Source of the DNA: Desulfosporosinus acidiphilus SJ4
GTDB taxonomy: Bacteria; Bacillota; Desulfitobacteriia; Desulfitobacteriales; Desulfitobacteriaceae
Reading direction: 5' to 3'
Length of the DNA stretch: 64,000 nt
NCBI RefSeq assembly: GCF_000255115.2
Contig: NC_018068.1
Coordinates: 3,133,977 to 3,197,976 of the forward strand
The notes below the pieces were generated by a model, which was not told the origin of the DNA, made no database searches, and saw nothing but the letters and a program-made list of their open reading frames with translations. The first letter of the stretch is position 1, and each line of letters opens with the position of its first letter. Positions 36,701 to 45,677 of this stretch are shown in pieces. A program made the translations under genes and the position numbers.

Positions 36701-39386
36701 GCATATTGCGGTGAGAAATAAACTGCCGGTATAAGCTCCTTAAGATAGCATCGCACATGGTATAGGATTGATAGGGCAACAGCAGAAACTGCAGCCCAAA
36801 TTGTTCGGCAAGAGTCACGGAATCATGTGCAAGGTCTGTCCCTTCTTTTCCAATTGAGAAAAGCATATTGAATAGGCACAAGATCATTGGCCATAGAATT
36901 CCTAAAGCAGCCAGTCCGGTCCAAACCCAGGGATTCCCAGGCAGAACTAAGAAGCCTAAAGTCAAGAGCAATAATTGAGCCGGACTTTCCAAACTTCTCC
37001 TTAAGTTATCAAAGATCTTCCATTTTGCAATGAAAGGCAGCGGTCGAAAAAGCCAAGGAATAAGCTGCCAATCTCCTCGAACCCAGCGATGTTGCCGCCG
37101 CAGGAAAGCACGATAGGTCGAAGGATAACCATCAACTAATTCAATATCCGTCACAAGGCCTGCCCGTGCATAAATGCCTTCGATCAAATCATGACTGAGA
37201 ATCGTATTTTCCGGAAAGGTGTCTTGGGTCACCTGCTTAAAAACCTCAACCTCATAAATACCCTTGCCTGTAAAAATTCCTTCGCCAAATAAATCTTGGT
37301 ATAGATCGGATATAGCATGAGTATACGGATCTACACCGACTCTTCCAGAATAGATACGTGAGAATTCTGTTGCTCCGGCACTTAAAATTGAAACGCCTAC
37401 TCGAGGCTGGAGGACTCCGTATCCTTGGACTACTCTCGTTCTGTCTTCATTTAGACGGGGAGCATTGAGCGGATGGGCAAGCGTTCCAATGAGCTTTTTG
37501 GCTGTTCCTTGAGGTAATTTAGTGTCGGCATCGAGAGTTATGACGTAACGAATACTTGGAAGAATTGTTAAATCGCCAATTTGGACGTCATAACTTGTTT
37601 CACCGGCTTGACGCAAAAGCGAGTTGAACTCCATGAGTTTTCCCCGTTTGCGTTCCCAACCCATCCAGACTCCTTCCGCAGGATTGAATAAACGGTGTCG
37701 ATGAAAAAAATAAAACCGGTCCTGGTTATATTTTTGATTGAGATTTTGGATTCCTTCAATGGCAGAAGCTACAATTTCTTCATCACCGGGGATCGTCTGG
37801 GAGGAAGCATCCACAAAATCACCCAGCAAGGCAAAATATAAGTTATTATCCCGGTTAGCTAGAAAATAGACTTCCATTTCAGCGATGAGTTCTTTAACTC
37901 GGTCAATACTCGAGAGAAGAGTAGGGACAACAACCATTGTCCTAAATTCATCGGAAATCCCATCTCGTAACTCCAACTTAGGCAAAAATGTGGGATTAAA
38001 TAGTTTGCTTATTAACCAGTTGACCGTGGGAATGATTAAACCGCTGGCCCAAATGAAGAGGGTTAATAGCAAAACAAGATAGCTGACAGAGAATGGGTTT
38101 ATTCGCTGAGCGTAAGACAAACCCCAAAGAGTCAGCAAGCCGGTTCCAAGGATTAGACTTCCGAAATAATACAAACGGGGGCTTTTGCGGATGGTATGAC
38201 GAAGTTTGTTAAGAACACTTAAATTGGCTCCGAAATCCTGTTTTAATTCTCGTTCTAGACTATCTCTGCCAGAACCCAGCAAATCATACCCTATATGGGA
38301 AGCTAAAGCGTCTTCTCGTTCTTGAGCTTTTTCTGCCCTGGAAAGCACTTTGCGGGCCACAACGAGTTCAGAGGTGTTAAAATTCTTCGCGATTTCCTCC
38401 ACTTCATGACGATAGGCATCACGAGAATCGAAATCCATTTGGCCATATATTTTGATTGGATCTCTTGCAAAAATGCTTTCCACTAAACTGACTTCTTCGA
38501 AAAATATAGGCCAGTTTTCAGCCGCAATAAAATGAATGCTTGTAATTGCATGTCCCATGGATACTTGATACATCGTTTGTCGCTGACGTTCAAGTTTGGC
38601 TAATTCCTCGATAGTAGTATCTTGTTTGGCAACGACCCGATCAATCCAATGCAGTAAAGGTGCCCCTTCCACACCAAATTCACGTATCCGTCGTAAAATT
38701 TGTTCAGCATAAGCTGAAGAGTATTCTTCCTCAGGACTTAAGGTTTTTAACACCTCATCCCAATTCGTTCTGTCATGGTCGGTTTCCAGCAGAGGCAGAA
38801 GCCATTGATCAGCCCTTTCTCTTTCTGTCTGAGTGAATAAAATTTGTTCCGCCAATCTCCTAATGTTCTCGAGAATTACAATTCTAAGCATGGTTGGTAT
38901 TGCCCATAATTCTCCGCTCGATAGGGGTATATGCCGTTGATAGGCATTAATAAACGCCTTAAGAGTGTCCCTTTGCAACTGGCTGTCCGTATGCTCAATC
39001 AGCTCAACCAACAGGGCATACACTCTGGGATAACCCATAAAGTCACCACTTGAATTTCTGGGCAGTTGGCGCTCAAAACTCAAAGGAAGACTTTCGGTGA
39101 TATCCTCCTTTAGTCCTCGCAAACTATAATAATTGTCCAAGAACCATTCCGTTGCCGGAATGGTATCTTTAGTACGAGCACCATAATCAGAAATCTCGTG
39201 ATAAGCACGTTCCAAGAACTTAATATTTTGTTTAACCCTTGGCAGCAAAGTTCGCTTGGGCTGTTGTGTAGTTTGATTGGAAGTGAAACGGGCAATTTCT
39301 TCCGCATGCTTCAGTAAATCTTCCCCATGAAGGGCAATATCCTTATAAGGCTTTTCTTTAATCATTGACCGTGCGAAAAACTTCAT
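30798..39386 (-). CDS. Cyclic beta-1,2-glucan synthase-like giant protein (GT84-glycoamylase-GH94)
   Basis: A 2862-residue membrane enzyme of the NdvB/Cgs type. After a soluble N-terminus come two helices (419-458), a GT84 glycosyltransferase with DADT (near 620), SHDLIEG (near 732) and QHRWVRGDW (near 767), further helices (795-950), a glycoamylase-like domain with AHHQGMSF (near 1494), and a GH94 phosphorylase-like C-terminus with GSGDWNDG (near 2542). The known enzymes build beta-1,2-glucan from UDP-glucose and cyclise it. The start has GGAG at 8 nt. Such genes occur in some Firmicutes as well as Proteobacteria; the product here is inferred. Confidence 0.9.
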   Translation of the reverse strand: MKFFARSMIKEKPYKDIALHGEDLLKHAEEIARFTSNQTTQQPKRTLLPRVKQNIKFLERAYHEISDYGARTKDTIPATEWFLDNYYSLRGLKEDITESLPLSFERQLPRNSSGDFMGYPRVYALLVELIEHTDSQLQRDTLKAFINAYQRHIPLSSGELWAIPTMLRIVILENIRRLAEQILFTQTERERADQWLLPLLETDHDRTNWDEVLKTLSPEEEYSSAYAEQILRRIREFGVEGAPLLHWIDRVVAKQDTTIEELAKLERQRQTMYQVSMGHAITSIHFIAAENWPIFFEEVSLVESIFARDPIKIYGQMDFDSRDAYRHEVEEIAKNFNTSELVVARKVLSRAEKAQEREDALASHIGYDLLGSGRDSLERELKQDFGANLSVLNKLRHTIRKSPRLYYFGSLILGTGLLTLWGLSYAQRINPFSVSYLVLLLTLFIWASGLIIPTVNWLISKLFNPTFLPKLELRDGISDEFRTMVVVPTLLSSIDRVKELIAEMEVYFLANRDNNLYFALLGDFVDASSQTIPGDEEIVASAIEGIQNLNQKYNQDRFYFFHRHRLFNPAEGVWMGWERKRGKLMEFNSLLRQAGETSYDVQIGDLTILPSIRYVITLDADTKLPQGTAKKLIGTLAHPLNAPRLNEDRTRVVQGYGVLQPRVGVSILSAGATEFSRIYSGRVGVDPYTHAISDLYQDLFGEGIFTGKGIYEVEVFKQVTQDTFPENTILSHDLIEGIYARAGLVTDIELVDGYPSTYRAFLRRQHRWVRGDWQLIPWLFRPLPFIAKWKIFDNLRRSLESPAQLLLLTLGFLVLPGNPWVWTGLAALGILWPMILCLFNMLFSIGKEGTDLAHDSVTLAEQFGLQFLLLPYQSYTMCDAILRSLYRQFISHRNMLEWETAADTEKRIDLGFRATLGAMKSVVVYAMVVFLLLAFIYPARLIGFTPLAILWLFSLWCAYRVSLPKRHHKELLSADEQQSLRLWARKIWAFFEEFVSENEHWLPPDNVQIDPPNGIAHRTSPTNIGLALLANIAARDFGYIPLETAIQRIETMLRTIQKLEHWKGHLYNWYNTLTLQPLEPSYISTVDSGNFVLYLVTLKSGISESLEKPVLKPDYLSALQDTLILLKQAAGEEDIEVFTDFERSLHELLESSDKSWGLETWSALLSSWPKAYSSEKWPEDVKYWAQQLDTMISSFRQEIQDYFPWFNETSLQESVNKQMDADLQSCTFHDLSLYYSRGLDTGNFMPEIEERIKTALEKIKNLILKSRKLEQWLEEMVLATEFRPLFDEKRQLFSIGYRIGDSTLDKSYYDLLASEARQASFIAIAKGDIPHSHWFRLGRTLTLAKGERSLVSWSGTMFEFLMPLLVMRNYEGTLLDETYHSVVEVQRKYAGEHNLPWGISESGFYAFDPQLNYQYKAFGVPGLGLKRGLIQDLVIAPYASFLALMVSPREALANISSMSHQGFGGRYGLYEAVDFTTDRIPVGGSYKLIKSFMAHHQGMSFLALDNVLFADSMQRRMHSEAFIQASELLLQERLPSAVSLVSQPESEQVRAEQQDQDSPTEKNQSIFLHTAMSPIPVTHCISNGQYSVMVTNSGSGFSRYREISISRWREDVTRDAWGMYFYIQNLNSGDFWSAAFQPCRYSGEDYKVTYAPDRVEYFRKDGNLTTKTEIVVSPEDQTEIRRISLTNHSKFERVLEITSYFEVVLARANDDIAHPAFGNLFIQTDFQNEALFASRRPRKENQRRLWLMHTVATEGDKVGALQYETDRARFIGRGRSLAKPQALDANRPLSNTVGAVLDPIMSLRQRVRIGPGQTARVSFSVGYADNQEEIIRISEKYRDPLSVNRAFELAWTHCKMELRHLNLTAAQANEGLSLGGHLLFLSPCRRDVADYIEKNCKGQSSLWPYAISGDLPIVLVRVDREEHLDLVRRLLTIHEYWSLKGLYADLVILNEDESGYVQAFQDNLRDLVSMGHARDRLNQPGGVFILQKGHVYPDDLRLLYTVARIIFSGEGGSCSLQVRKKSKLITEAPINHSTKAASDFEDVAIETSQENKFPESFDRTLSPLTFPNGYGGFSDDGKEYVIQLQEGRNTPLPWINVIANSKFGFQVSEAGAGYSWSMNSREYKLTPWSNDPVLDPPGEAIYLKNVETGEFWSVTAKPRREKGIYTIRHGQGYSVFEHCSHGLKQTLRLFVPVEEPVKITDLTLSNISQQTMHLDVVCYVEWVLGVARELTAPYLVTEYDEENQAFLVRNSYQEEFAGREAFLTVTGGDVESYTGDRSEFIGRNGSLADPAGLKMESFSGTCGSGLDPCSAMQIKVSIAPGEVKTMTFLLGDAQKREEVEQIREKFGTLEKVSGELENVKNYWDVLLGKIRVETPDMSMNLLLNQWLLYQTMVCRIWARSAFYQSGGAYGFRDQLQDVMALVYTSPEMTRRQIVLHCAHQFREGDVQHWWHEGKSKGIRTRFSDDLLWLPFVTAHYIERTGDSGVLDEMTPFLDDEPLKKGEDERYSVPNVSPEMGTVYEHCLRALEHGMRFGEHGLPLIGSGDWNDGFSQIGPQGRGESVWLGWFLYSTLMHFSSICLERQDRERGEDYRRIAEELQDSLEKHGWDGGWYRRAYFDDGTPLGSTRNTECQIDAIAQSWSVISGAAKPTRALDAMLALEHYLWRKDDGILLLLTPPFDKSLPDPGYIKGYVPGVRENGGQYTHGAIWAVLAYTTLGEGDKAMELFHMLNPINHARTENEVNRYKVEPYVVAADVYAIHPHVGRGGWSWYTGAAGWLYQAGLEGILGFRRQGERLILKPCIPSHWKGFSLTYTYFSTKYEIVIENPQERMTGFETIICDDELLEEPVILLKDDGQVHTIRLTM

Positions 39387-39467
39387 TGTTCGTCTCCGTT
39401 TGTCATTTTTTGAGCATCATTATTGCATTATTCCCAATCTCTCCCACTTCATTCATTAATCAACAAA

Positions 39468-39502
39468 CAAAACACCCTAGCCATATTTCACAGCTAGGGT
39501 GT
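39468..39502. terminator. Terminator of ftsK-like gene
   Basis: ACACCCTAGC / GCTAGGGTGT stem, followed on the minus strand by TTTTGTTTG; 26 nt past the ftsK-like stop. Confidence 0.85.
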
Positions 39503-39527
39503 CAAATTGAATATTTACTTAAAGGCC

Positions 39528-42257
39528 TCAGCCAAATCTCTCTGAGAATTCATCCATGGAAATGAGCACCTGCCTGGGTTTACTTCCCTCAAAACCTCCA
39601 ACAACCCCCAGATCCTCAAGCATATCAATCAACCGGGCCGCTCGAGTATAACCAATTTTTAAGCGGCGCTGCAGCAACGATGTGGAGGCAAAACCGGTTT
39701 TAAGGCATAGATTTCCCGCTTCAAAAAACAGAGCATCATCCGGCCCGTTTCCATCGTCACTCTTTTCGGGCGTGTCTGCAAAAAGCCGCTCGGGGTCCAA
39801 ATATTCGGGTTTGCCAAGACTTTTCCAATGGCTAATGATCCTCTGAACCTCTTCATCTGTGACTAAACAGCCCTGGACACGTATGGCTTTATTGATCCCT
39901 AAAGGAGAATAAAGCATATCCCCCTTGCCCAAAAGTTTTTCCGCGCCTGTAGCGTCAAGAATAGTACGCGAATCAATTTGGGACGATACGGCAAAGGAAA
40001 TTCGGCTGGGGATATTTGCCTTAATAACCCCTGTTATCACATCAACCGAGGGCCGTTGGGTAGCAATGACAAGATGAATACCGGCAGCCCTCGCCATTTG
40101 AGCCAAACGACAGATCGCCTCCTCGACTTCTCCGGGGGCTACCAGCATGAGATCTGCTAATTCATCGATGATTACAACAATATAGGGTAATGCTAACGAT
40201 GATTGATTATCAGATTTCAGTTTATTATAGCGGACAACATCCCTTACTCCGGCGGCAGCAAATAGTTCGTATCTGTTTTCCATTTCTTTAACAATCCATT
40301 TAAGGGCACTGGCTGCTTTCTTTGGATCAACGACAACCGGGGCCAGCAAATGAGGGATTCCGTTGTATTGACTGAGCTCAACCATTTTTGGATCTACAAG
40401 CAAAAACTTAACTTCTGCCGGTGTTGAGTTAAATAAGATTGAGTTAATAATCGAAGTAATACAAACACTCTTTCCCGAACCTGTAGCTCCGGCCACCAAT
40501 AGATGGGGCATTTTGATTAAATCTGCCACAATGGCTTGATCTGCAATATCCTTTCCTAAAGCTACTTTAAGTTTGGACGGATGTTGCTGAAAGCTTGCTG
40601 CCTCAAGGACCTCACGAAAAGGAACGGAACGAGCCTGTTTATTGGGAACTTCGATGCCAACAGCCGCTTTTCCGGGGATTGGAGCTTCAATACGCACATC
40701 GCGTGCTGCCAATCCTAACGCGATATCATCCGCCAAGTTAACAATTTTACTAATTTTTACACCCGGAGCAGGAGCTAATTCGTAACGTGTGATCACCGGA
40801 CCCCTTGTAACATCAACTACTTTAGCTTTGACACCGAAATCCAAGAGAACTTTCTCTAACCGCTTGGAAGTCTCGGAGTCTTGGATAGGAATATGTGGCG
40901 GGACTGGAGCAAGCAAAGAAAGATCGGGGGTTTCCCAAAGAAAATCGCTCCGAACGCTTTCCTCCGGTTCATCTTCGAAAGTAATAGGCACTTGGGTTTC
41001 AAGAGATCGATCTACGATTGATTCTGATATAAGGTCTGATATAGGTTCGCACATAAGGTCCGATTTTGGTCCTGATTTTGAAATGGATGTTGATGTTGGT
41101 GATATTGCAATTGGTTCCGATTCTGACATTGGTTCTAATATTAATTCTGCTCTCGGTTCTAAAATAGGTTCGAGTTTATGTTCAATCATAGGTTGTATTT
41201 TAGATTTCGAATTCATCTCGGCGTCGGTTATATCGACAGTTTTGTCCTTGCCCTTATCCGGCAAGGACTGCAAAGAATCATCAGCAAAAACCTCCGGAAT
41301 AGTTTCGCGGTCGCTTAAAAGTTCGCTTCCACGTTTACCTTCCGTTACAGTCGTAAACTTCGCAGCGCTATCAAAAACATTATCCATATTCATCTTTTGA
41401 TCCGGTTTGCTTTCTAGGTTGACTTCTACATCTTCAAGATTTTCCGCACTATCGTTTTCTGATGATACTAGCGGAATATCGTGTTTATTTTCACCAGATG
41501 AACTACGATCGATTTTAAATTGTGCCAAAAACTCGGCTTGATCTGCTTGAGATTTGAAGATAGGCCTAGGTTGTGATGTCTTTTCCTTGATAGTTTCCAA
41601 CAATGATGGTCTATTGTTTTCCGACTGAGTCGTCAAGTCCTCTGATTTTTCTTCTTTGTCAACTTCCTCAAAATATGCATCAAGTCCCTTAAGGAGGGTT
41701 AGTTTAGGAGACTTTTTAGGCATAAATGTCTCCCCGGTTCCAAAGTAGGAAGGAAAATCCCTCCCCAGTTCTTCCATCTCCATCGCTTGATCCAGATCCA
41801 TCTCTTTAATTTCGACCCATTCCGGCGATGAAAAGTAATGATTAAACCCATGCAAATTAACAAGTTTTCCAGAAGGAAGCGGTATTCCCTCTTCAATATA
41901 TTTGGATTTGGATTTAGAACTTGTTAACCACGATTTCGAAGGCTTTCCCTCAACTTGGCTCGCAGGCTGTGCTTTAGCAACAGCTTTCGGATGAATACTT
42001 TTTGCCGTTGTCTGTGCTCGAGATCGAAACGACTGCAGTTGGACTGAATAAATCCATAAGGCAACAGCACTAAAGAAGCAAAAGAAAAGTACAACCCAAG
42101 CAAAATGAGTTCCAAAAATTACAGAAATCTTTAAAAAGATTTGTTTCCCTATGGAAAATCCCAGACCACCCAATAAACCCAAGAGAGAAAACAGCCCTAT
42201 TAAAATACTTGCGATTTTTATACCAATCGTATTTACGTTCTTTCTGTTGGTACGCAC
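39528..42257 (-). CDS. ftsK: FtsK/SpoIIIE-family DNA translocase, short membrane domain
   Basis: A 909-residue DNA pump. Only two membrane helices are evident (about 11-35 and 45-68) where four are usual. A long acidic, repetitive linker (about 150-450, many SEP/ISDLIS repeats) follows. The motor has Walker [15 protein letters not shown] (near 592), [12 protein letters not shown] (near 690), [12 protein letters not shown] and the C-terminal gamma winged helix ([20 protein letters not shown], 830-900) that reads KOPS/SRS sequences. Start GTG at 42257 is the only sensible one, after GGGGGTGG. It could act in chromosome segregation at division or sporulation. Confidence 0.92.
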   Translation of the reverse strand: MRTNRKNVNTIGIKIASILIGLFSLLGLLGGLGFSIGKQIFLKISVIFGTHFAWVVLFFCFFSAVALWIYSVQLQSFRSRAQTTAKSIHPKAVAKAQPASQVEGKPSKSWLTSSKSKSKYIEEGIPLPSGKLVNLHGFNHYFSSPEWVEIKEMDLDQAMEMEELGRDFPSYFGTGETFMPKKSPKLTLLKGLDAYFEEVDKEEKSEDLTTQSENNRPSLLETIKEKTSQPRPIFKSQADQAEFLAQFKIDRSSSGENKHDIPLVSSENDSAENLEDVEVNLESKPDQKMNMDNVFDSAAKFTTVTEGKRGSELLSDRETIPEVFADDSLQSLPDKGKDKTVDITDAEMNSKSKIQPMIEHKLEPILEPRAELILEPMSESEPIAISPTSTSISKSGPKSDLMCEPISDLISESIVDRSLETQVPITFEDEPEESVRSDFLWETPDLSLLAPVPPHIPIQDSETSKRLEKVLLDFGVKAKVVDVTRGPVITRYELAPAPGVKISKIVNLADDIALGLAARDVRIEAPIPGKAAVGIEVPNKQARSVPFREVLEAASFQQHPSKLKVALGKDIADQAIVADLIKMPHLLVAGATGSGKSVCITSIINSILFNSTPAEVKFLLVDPKMVELSQYNGIPHLLAPVVVDPKKAASALKWIVKEMENRYELFAAAGVRDVVRYNKLKSDNQSSLALPYIVVIIDELADLMLVAPGEVEEAICRLAQMARAAGIHLVIATQRPSVDVITGVIKANIPSRISFAVSSQIDSRTILDATGAEKLLGKGDMLYSPLGINKAIRVQGCLVTDEEVQRIISHWKSLGKPEYLDPERLFADTPEKSDDGNGPDDALFFEAGNLCLKTGFASTSLLQRRLKIGYTRAARLIDMLEDLGVVGGFEGSKPRQVLISMDEFSERFG

Positions 42258-42339
42258 CTTTCCACCCCCATGCTATATTCATTATGGTTGATAAGCTATG
42301 AGAATGTCAAAAGGTTTTTTTAATGGCTCGGTATTATCT

Positions 42340-43299
42340 TTAATAACTTAAGAGCACGCCTTCCTGATTCGGTAAATGATGGAATATTTCAGAGGATATT
42401 TCACCGTTTTCATCTAAAAAAACATTACCGGTATATAGGAAGTCTCCTTTCGACCAATACCGAAGATCAACAAATTCCACCTGACATTCACCGGAATCGC
42501 AGTCATGAGCTACTACATGATAGTAAGGGGTAAATTGACAAAAAACTTCCGCGAGGTTTCCCTCCAAAGCATTAGAAACTGAGGGATTATTTTTATCGCA
42601 TTTCGGCAAAACCCTGCAAATAGAAGGAGTCTGATTACGAATAATTCCAAACCGTACCGTATCTCCATGAAAAAGAATAAAATTCCAAGCAAAAGGATGA
42701 TACATAGCCGGCAGGACTTTAACTTCACTGCGAGTCTGAATGGAGTATTTTTCCATAAGCTCAATACGTGTTTTCAAGCGATCGATTTGACGGTAACCTA
42801 AATAGCATAAACTAAAAAATATGGCCATTGACGCAGAGGGTCTGGCAAAGTCTGCAGAACGTAAAGAGGCCATAAACGAGCCTAAAAATAAACAAGAAAT
42901 AACGGGATCAGTCAGCATTATCATGTCAAAGGTAATTTTCTTGCGGGAAAAGGGCCACAACAATTCGGCTCCAAAAGAATTTAATAAGTCCAGAAGACTA
43001 TGAGATAAGGCTCCGATCAGTGTCCAGATAACCACGGTCCACCAGGAAGTGGAGGGATAAATCAAGTATAAGGTCGTTCCAAGCCCCATAGCCATACCTG
43101 TTAAGGCAATTAATGAATGGCTTGCTCCCCGATGGTTCAACAAATAGTTTAAACGGCCTTTAAGGTGAGCTAAAATATCCATATCGGGTAGCATTGCACC
43201 CAATGTGCATCCTAAGAATACGGGGTCATTTAACTGCATTGTATGACCTGAAAAAGCGCTTAAGGCAATTCCAACGAGTCCATGAGTAATGGGATCCAT
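42340..43299 (-). CDS. DUF457/YdjM-type membrane-bound metal-dependent hydrolase
   Basis: A 319-residue membrane protein. The family motif pattern is present: DPITHGLVGIALS at the N-terminus, GAMLPDMDIL near 36, NHRGASHSLIAL near 55 and SHSLLDLLNSFG near 100, with H and D residues that are taken as metal ligands. About four to five helices lie in residues 1-175, and the C-terminal 140 residues are a soluble domain not typical of the short members. The start has AAGGAGG. Function in the cell is not known. Confidence 0.85.
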   Translation of the reverse strand: MDPITHGLVGIALSAFSGHTMQLNDPVFLGCTLGAMLPDMDILAHLKGRLNYLLNHRGASHSLIALTGMAMGLGTTLYLIYPSTSWWTVVIWTLIGALSHSLLDLLNSFGAELLWPFSRKKITFDMIMLTDPVISCLFLGSFMASLRSADFARPSASMAIFFSLCYLGYRQIDRLKTRIELMEKYSIQTRSEVKVLPAMYHPFAWNFILFHGDTVRFGIIRNQTPSICRVLPKCDKNNPSVSNALEGNLAEVFCQFTPYYHVVAHDCDSGECQVEFVDLRYWSKGDFLYTGNVFLDENGEISSEIFHHLPNQEGVLLSY

Positions 43300-43659
43300 T
43301 AGTGCCCTCCTTATGATATTTTTGTCACGACCTTAATCAGTTTTTATTATAGCACAAAGTGCTTGCAGCAACTCAGATTTCATACTCATAAATTGATTTC
43401 CTTTTTTTTCTTTTTGTCCACCACCATACATTTGTGCAATGGACTGTTAACGTAATTTCGGTATTCTTAGATATATTGAGCAGGACGCTTTGCCCTATAA
43501 ATTGATTTGTTTGAAGCCACTGATTTATGGTTGAATAAGGAACACAAAGCAAAAAGCTTCCCCTGTAGTAAACAGTTATTTTTTTAACTGTTTACTACAG
43601 GGGAAGTCCTATCAAATCGTTCTCATGGGCAATTTTTTTATTTCTAAACCGATTCTATA
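43300..43659. other. Intergenic region with a perfect 22-bp inverted repeat
   Basis: No gene is seen. The notable element is the hairpin at 43557-43606. Confidence 0.6.
43557..43606. terminator. Perfect 22-bp inverted repeat with T-rich loop
   Basis: Arms 43557-43578 and 43585-43606 (CTTCCCCTGTAGTAAACAGT... and its exact complement) with a 6-nt T-rich loop. It lies between the BON-domain gene's 3' end and the start region of the DUF457 gene. Bidirectional termination is the simplest reading, but perfect pairing of this length is more than a terminator needs. Confidence 0.6.
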
Positions 43660-44547
43660 TCATTTAATGGAGTGTGCGGCCACTTTAATAGAATTGTTGA
43701 CATTATGAATCTCAGGAATACTTTTAATCAGTTCTTCAGCCAAATCCCGTTCTTCTTCTGTATATACCTCCCCGGTCAAAAAAGCAATGCCATCCTGAAC
43801 AAAGGCACGTATTTGACCGGAGTTCAGGCGATCCTGTCCCAACTTCGAAACGAGTTGCTCTGTCAGCCATAAGTCATCTCCCTGTGAACGGTGCCGTGTC
43901 TGAATTTCACTGACAACCGCTTTAACACCGGGAACCTGATAAGCTGTCTCTACAGCCCATTCCATTGCCTCTTGGGTATCCACAAGACCGCTCAAGGTTA
44001 TTAAGCCATTGCGTGCTCCCGTTTGGATTTCATGAGCATTGACCCAGGGAGAAGCAACCAAAGCATTTTCCACCCGATTTACCAATGTCGCATCATCAAC
44101 AGCTTTCTCCAGGAACTGAATTTCGCTGCGAATTTCTTTCACACCGCGGACCTGAGATGCAAGCCGCTTCGCTAACCGTTCAGTACTTTGCGTCTCAACA
44201 TGTCCGAGCAATGTAGCAATTCCCCTGCTCACCCGGCACCCCAGATGGGTTAAATCTTCAAAATTCGATCCCCTAAACCGCTCGATGATGCCTTGCTCAA
44301 TATCCTTATCCAAGATAGCTCCATCATTGGCAACAGTTAAAGAGTTATCTAATTCACGAACACCATCAATACGTCCTACACGACTCCCAAAGAAATCCTT
44401 TTCGGCTAAACTATCGACCATTCCCCAAATTGTTGCTCGATCTCCCTTGACCTCCACGTGAATTCCTTGTCCGCTTTCTCCAAAATGTGTATGAATAAGT
44501 TTTTTGATATCACGTAGAATTTCTTGTTCAGACCGCGAATTATGCAT
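43660..44547 (-). CDS. BON-domain protein with four repeats
   Basis: A 295-residue soluble protein made of four BON repeats (about residues 7-70, 75-145, 150-215 and 222-292), each with an I..eV..G.v.L.G.V pattern, for example VEVKGDRATIWGMVDS and TGARNGLITLSGLVD. BON domains bind phospholipid or support envelope and osmotic functions. There is no signal peptide, so it acts inside the cell or at the inner membrane face. The frame opens at 44565, but GGTGGAGGG precedes ATG 44547. It follows the potassium channel gene by about 75 nt. Confidence 0.85.
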   Translation of the reverse strand: MHNSRSEQEILRDIKKLIHTHFGESGQGIHVEVKGDRATIWGMVDSLAEKDFFGSRVGRIDGVRELDNSLTVANDGAILDKDIEQGIIERFRGSNFEDLTHLGCRVSRGIATLLGHVETQSTERLAKRLASQVRGVKEIRSEIQFLEKAVDDATLVNRVENALVASPWVNAHEIQTGARNGLITLSGLVDTQEAMEWAVETAYQVPGVKAVVSEIQTRHRSQGDDLWLTEQLVSKLGQDRLNSGQIRAFVQDGIAFLTGEVYTEEERDLAEELIKSIPEIHNVNNSIKVAAHSIK

Positions 44548-44620
44548 AAAATTTCCCTCCACCATGAAACTGTGTTTTCATACTCAGAGGGTATTTTATC
44601 CCAAGACTTTCTCTTTTAGT

Positions 44621-45640
44621 CTAACCAAAGTCTACAGGCTTTAATTTTGTATGATTGGCGGCAACCTTTTCCAAAAGACGCAGTTGATCTCTTAATCCTA
44701 ACACGATGAGGAGATCTCTTTCCAAAATTTCCTCTTGAGCACTTGGATTACTAATAACACGATTCTCACGCACAATTGCTAAGATCATGGCCCCAGTCTG
44801 TTGTTTAATACCGCTTGTTGTCAATGTTCTTCCTATCAGACATGAACCTTGATCAACCTTGAGTTCCATGATTTCCATCTCGATGTTGTGATCTTGGATA
44901 ACCGTTTCGATATAGTCAATACTGATGGGCTTTAAAATAGACATCGCCATGCGCCAACCGCCTAAGATGGCCGGAGAGATTACTTTGTCAGCTCCTGCTC
45001 GCAGCAGTTTATTCTCAGATTCTAAGCGATCCATTCGGGCAACCACTTGAATATTAGGGTTTAACCCTTTTGCTGTTAAGGTGACAAAAACATTTAAAGA
45101 ATCATCAGGAAGTGCAGTAACTAATCCTTTCGCTCGTACAATTCCTGCCTTTTTTAAAACGTCATCTTGAGTAGCATCATTATGAATTACAAGGTATCCT
45201 TCCTCAATAAACTCCTGTGCCAAATCCTCCCGTAGTTCAATGACGACGCTGGGATGCCCTTCTTTGCGAAGACGATAAAGCACTTGCTTGCCAACACGCC
45301 CCGCTCCGCAAACAATGATGTGGTCCTGGAGTTGTTCAATCTTTTTATTCATCTTCCTTCTCCCATAGGCCCCGGCCAACTGACCTTCAATCAAAAATGC
45401 CATCATAAGTCCTGCAAAATAGAGCATTACTCCTGCCCCGCCAATCATGAGGATGATGATAAACACATGCCCGGCATCTGATTTTATTTCAAAATCCCCA
45501 TAACCCACTGTCGTAATAGTCTCCACTGTAAAATAAAAAGCTTGAGCTAAACTTAGGTGCTCAGTGACCATTAATCCGGTTGTTCCAAAAAGCAATGTAA
45601 TCACTAAGGCTAAAAAGGCAAGTCCGATACGCCTACCCAA
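44621..45640 (-). CDS. Potassium channel with RCK (TrkA-N/TrkA-C) domains
   Basis: A 339-residue two-helix channel. TM1 is at 6-25, the pore loop has the selectivity filter TVGYGDF (near 44), and TM2 is at 57-86. A TrkA-N/RCK domain (DHIIVCGAGRVGKQVLYRL, near 107) binds NAD(H) or nucleotides, and a TrkA-C domain (about 250-335) ends the protein. This is the MthK-like layout, a K+ channel gated by ligand binding to the RCK ring. Start is TTG at 45640 after AAGGAAAG. It is the upstream neighbour of the BON-domain gene. Confidence 0.93.
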   Translation of the reverse strand: MGRRIGLAFLALVITLLFGTTGLMVTEHLSLAQAFYFTVETITTVGYGDFEIKSDAGHVFIIILMIGGAGVMLYFAGLMMAFLIEGQLAGAYGRRKMNKKIEQLQDHIIVCGAGRVGKQVLYRLRKEGHPSVVIELREDLAQEFIEEGYLVIHNDATQDDVLKKAGIVRAKGLVTALPDDSLNVFVTLTAKGLNPNIQVVARMDRLESENKLLRAGADKVISPAILGGWRMAMSILKPISIDYIETVIQDHNIEMEIMELKVDQGSCLIGRTLTTSGIKQQTGAMILAIVRENRVISNPSAQEEILERDLLIVLGLRDQLRLLEKVAANHTKLKPVDFG

Positions 45641-45677
45641 CGAATCACTTCTTTCCTTCCTGCAAACCTTTCAGCAT

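Noticed and set aside
40789..41400. A 203-codon plus-strand frame opposite the ftsK-like gene
   Set aside because: It mirrors the repetitive acidic linker of the real gene, has no ribosome site and its Ser/Gly/Asp repeats are the antisense of that low-complexity DNA.
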